Shown: positions 60,399 to 61,043 of the stretch, one piece after another | How the letters are laid out: each line of letters starts with the position of its first letter | How positions within the stretch are numbered: position 1 is the first letter of the stretch | From: an uncultured Acidobacteriia bacterium | Lineage (GTDB): Bacteria > Acidobacteriota > Terriglobia > Bryobacterales > Bryobacteraceae | Length of the DNA stretch: 61,043 nucleotides | Assembly (NCBI GenBank): GCA_903925015.1 | Contig: CAIYDY010000112.1 | Span: 1 to 61,043, forward strand | Direction of reading: 5' to 3' | Translations under genes and position numbers: made by a program | Notes under the pieces: model-generated | Seen by the model: the letters and a program-made list of their open reading frames with translations, nothing else | Database searches by the model: none | What the model was told of the DNA's origin: nothing

Positions 60399-61043
60399 TC
60401 AGGCCCGGTTGCGCAATTTGCGCCAAGCGGCACAAGCCGATAGTCCGAAGAGCGCCGCAACCATCGTCGAAGGCTCGGGGGTGCCGGCATTCTGTGAAGC
60501 CCGTGCTAGTGAAATACCGTCGAGCATTGCCATGGGCGGCAGTCCATTGGGCGTTCCTTCCGATAGGAAAGTCAGGAGTTGGCTTGCGTGAGTCGGCGTA
60601 AAGGTCAGCGTTTGCAGGGTCCAAGGCTGGAAATCGTGCGAGGGGTTGGACTGAACTGTCGAATCAGCGCTTTCGCTTCCGAAAGTGACGTGCCACCATT
60701 CCTGCGTATCGCCGCTGAAGCCGCGCTGCTGCCCGGCTGCCTGGTAAAACGTCAGGTTGTATTGAACCCCAACCTCGAGCCCGCTCACGGTTTGCGAAAT
60801 CCCGCCACTATAGCTGGAGGCGCCGTCGAAGACCAGGAAATTCCCGCCGTCCGGGCTCGTCGACGGGATTGTGTCGGTGATCCCCTGCCACAGGCGGAAG
60901 CCGCCGCTGAACTGGTCGCTGAGCGTGTCGTCCGAAGTTCCCGGAAAATACAGGAAACCCAGCGGGACGCTCGGATCATTTTCCCAGCCAGACACGTCGC
61001 CCTTGAAGTGGACCTGTCCCGACGCAGTCAGAGTCGTGGATTC
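60399..61043 (-). CDS. PEP-CTERM sorting-signal surface protein (partial, N-terminus outside the window)
   Basis: This is the C-terminal 214 residues of an exported protein; the frame stays open to the window edge, so the start is not seen. The body is a beta-rich domain (SYSGGISQTVSGLEVGVQYN, then WTLQTLTFTPTHASQLLTFL). It ends with TPEPSTMVAALFGLSACAAW and RKLRNRA, a PEP-CTERM tag with Pro-Glu-Pro, membrane helix and Arg tail, recognised by exosortase. It is probably surface-attached or released with exopolysaccharide. The exosortase is not in this window. Confidence 0.85.
   Translation of the reverse strand, partial: ESTTLTASGQVHFKGDVSGWENDPSVPLGFLYFPGTSDDTLSDQFSGGFRLWQGITDTIPSTSPDGGNFLVFDGASSYSGGISQTVSGLEVGVQYNLTFYQAAGQQRGFSGDTQEWWHVTFGSESADSTVQSNPSHDFQPWTLQTLTFTPTHASQLLTFLSEGTPNGLPPMAMLDGISLARASQNAGTPEPSTMVAALFGLSACAAWRKLRNRA

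Overview
The window reads as a dense, high-GC chromosomal segment of an Acidobacteriota bacterium, most likely of the Solibacter/Bryobacter group (Bryobacterales). The lineage call is an inference. It rests on an NHL-repeat protein ending in the C-terminal domain first described from Solibacter (TIGR03437), two very large Oar-like TonB-dependent receptors with a carboxypeptidase-regulatory front domain, a PEP-CTERM surface protein, many small secreted proteins and frequent TTG/GTG starts. No rRNA, tRNA, CRISPR array, prophage or transposase was recognised. Intergenic space is minimal: many neighbours overlap by 1-11 bp, and two convergent pairs overlap tail to tail.

Layout. 1-3534: end of the complex I operon (nuoL tail, nuoM, nuoN), followed by a small membrane protein, a secreted SYLF-domain protein and a Tat-exported amidohydrolase-like protein. 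6158-11999: a solute-binding/PAS/GGDEF/EAL c-di-GMP protein, divergent from a double M16 peptidase that carries a 10-G tract. 12034-16102: a LysR regulator with an operator-like inverted repeat, a GNAT enzyme, serS behind a 45-aa zinc-ribbon-like gene with a near-consensus promoter, and hemB. 16115-19351: first Oar-like receptor.

19492-26133 is the most unusual block. Two paralogous secreted proteins of no recognised family precede three translationally coupled genes: a CHASE2 adenylate cyclase, an exported FecR-like/caspase/TPR protein, and a metallo-beta-lactamase-fold hydrolase. I propose that this is an envelope-sensing cAMP system with its own protease-like partner and possibly its own phosphodiesterase.

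26235-35153: a YCII protein with an ECF42-type sigma factor, a head-to-head pair of MFS transporters (one coupled to a secreted esterase), a glycosyltransferase with glyA, and a His/Trp-rich membrane protein. 35189-42419: the NHL/TIGR03437 protein, a small orphan, ComEC, a Tudor-like protein and a cold-shock protein. 42420-42877 is the only gap above 300 bp. It holds a frameshifted remnant of a secreted protein between two hairpin terminators. 42878-46336: second Oar-like receptor. 46502-49228: a DUF6982-like protein, xerD and a CCA-adding enzyme.

49284-51575: a complete Co/Ni ECF transporter (cbiM-PDGLE, cbiQ, cbiO). 51601-55884: a small basic protein, dtd, an ECF sigma/anti-sigma/Spy-like stress operon with a candidate autoregulated promoter, dienelactone-hydrolase and DUF2277 genes, and an alpha/beta hydrolase. 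55877-60352: a four-gene overlapping minus-strand operon, consisting of an FMN-binding protein with an SGAT flavinylation motif, ApbE, an RnfD/NqrB-like membrane protein and a large GT-C-like membrane protein. It looks like an extracytoplasmic flavin electron-transfer module. 60399-61043: a PEP-CTERM protein cut by the window edge.
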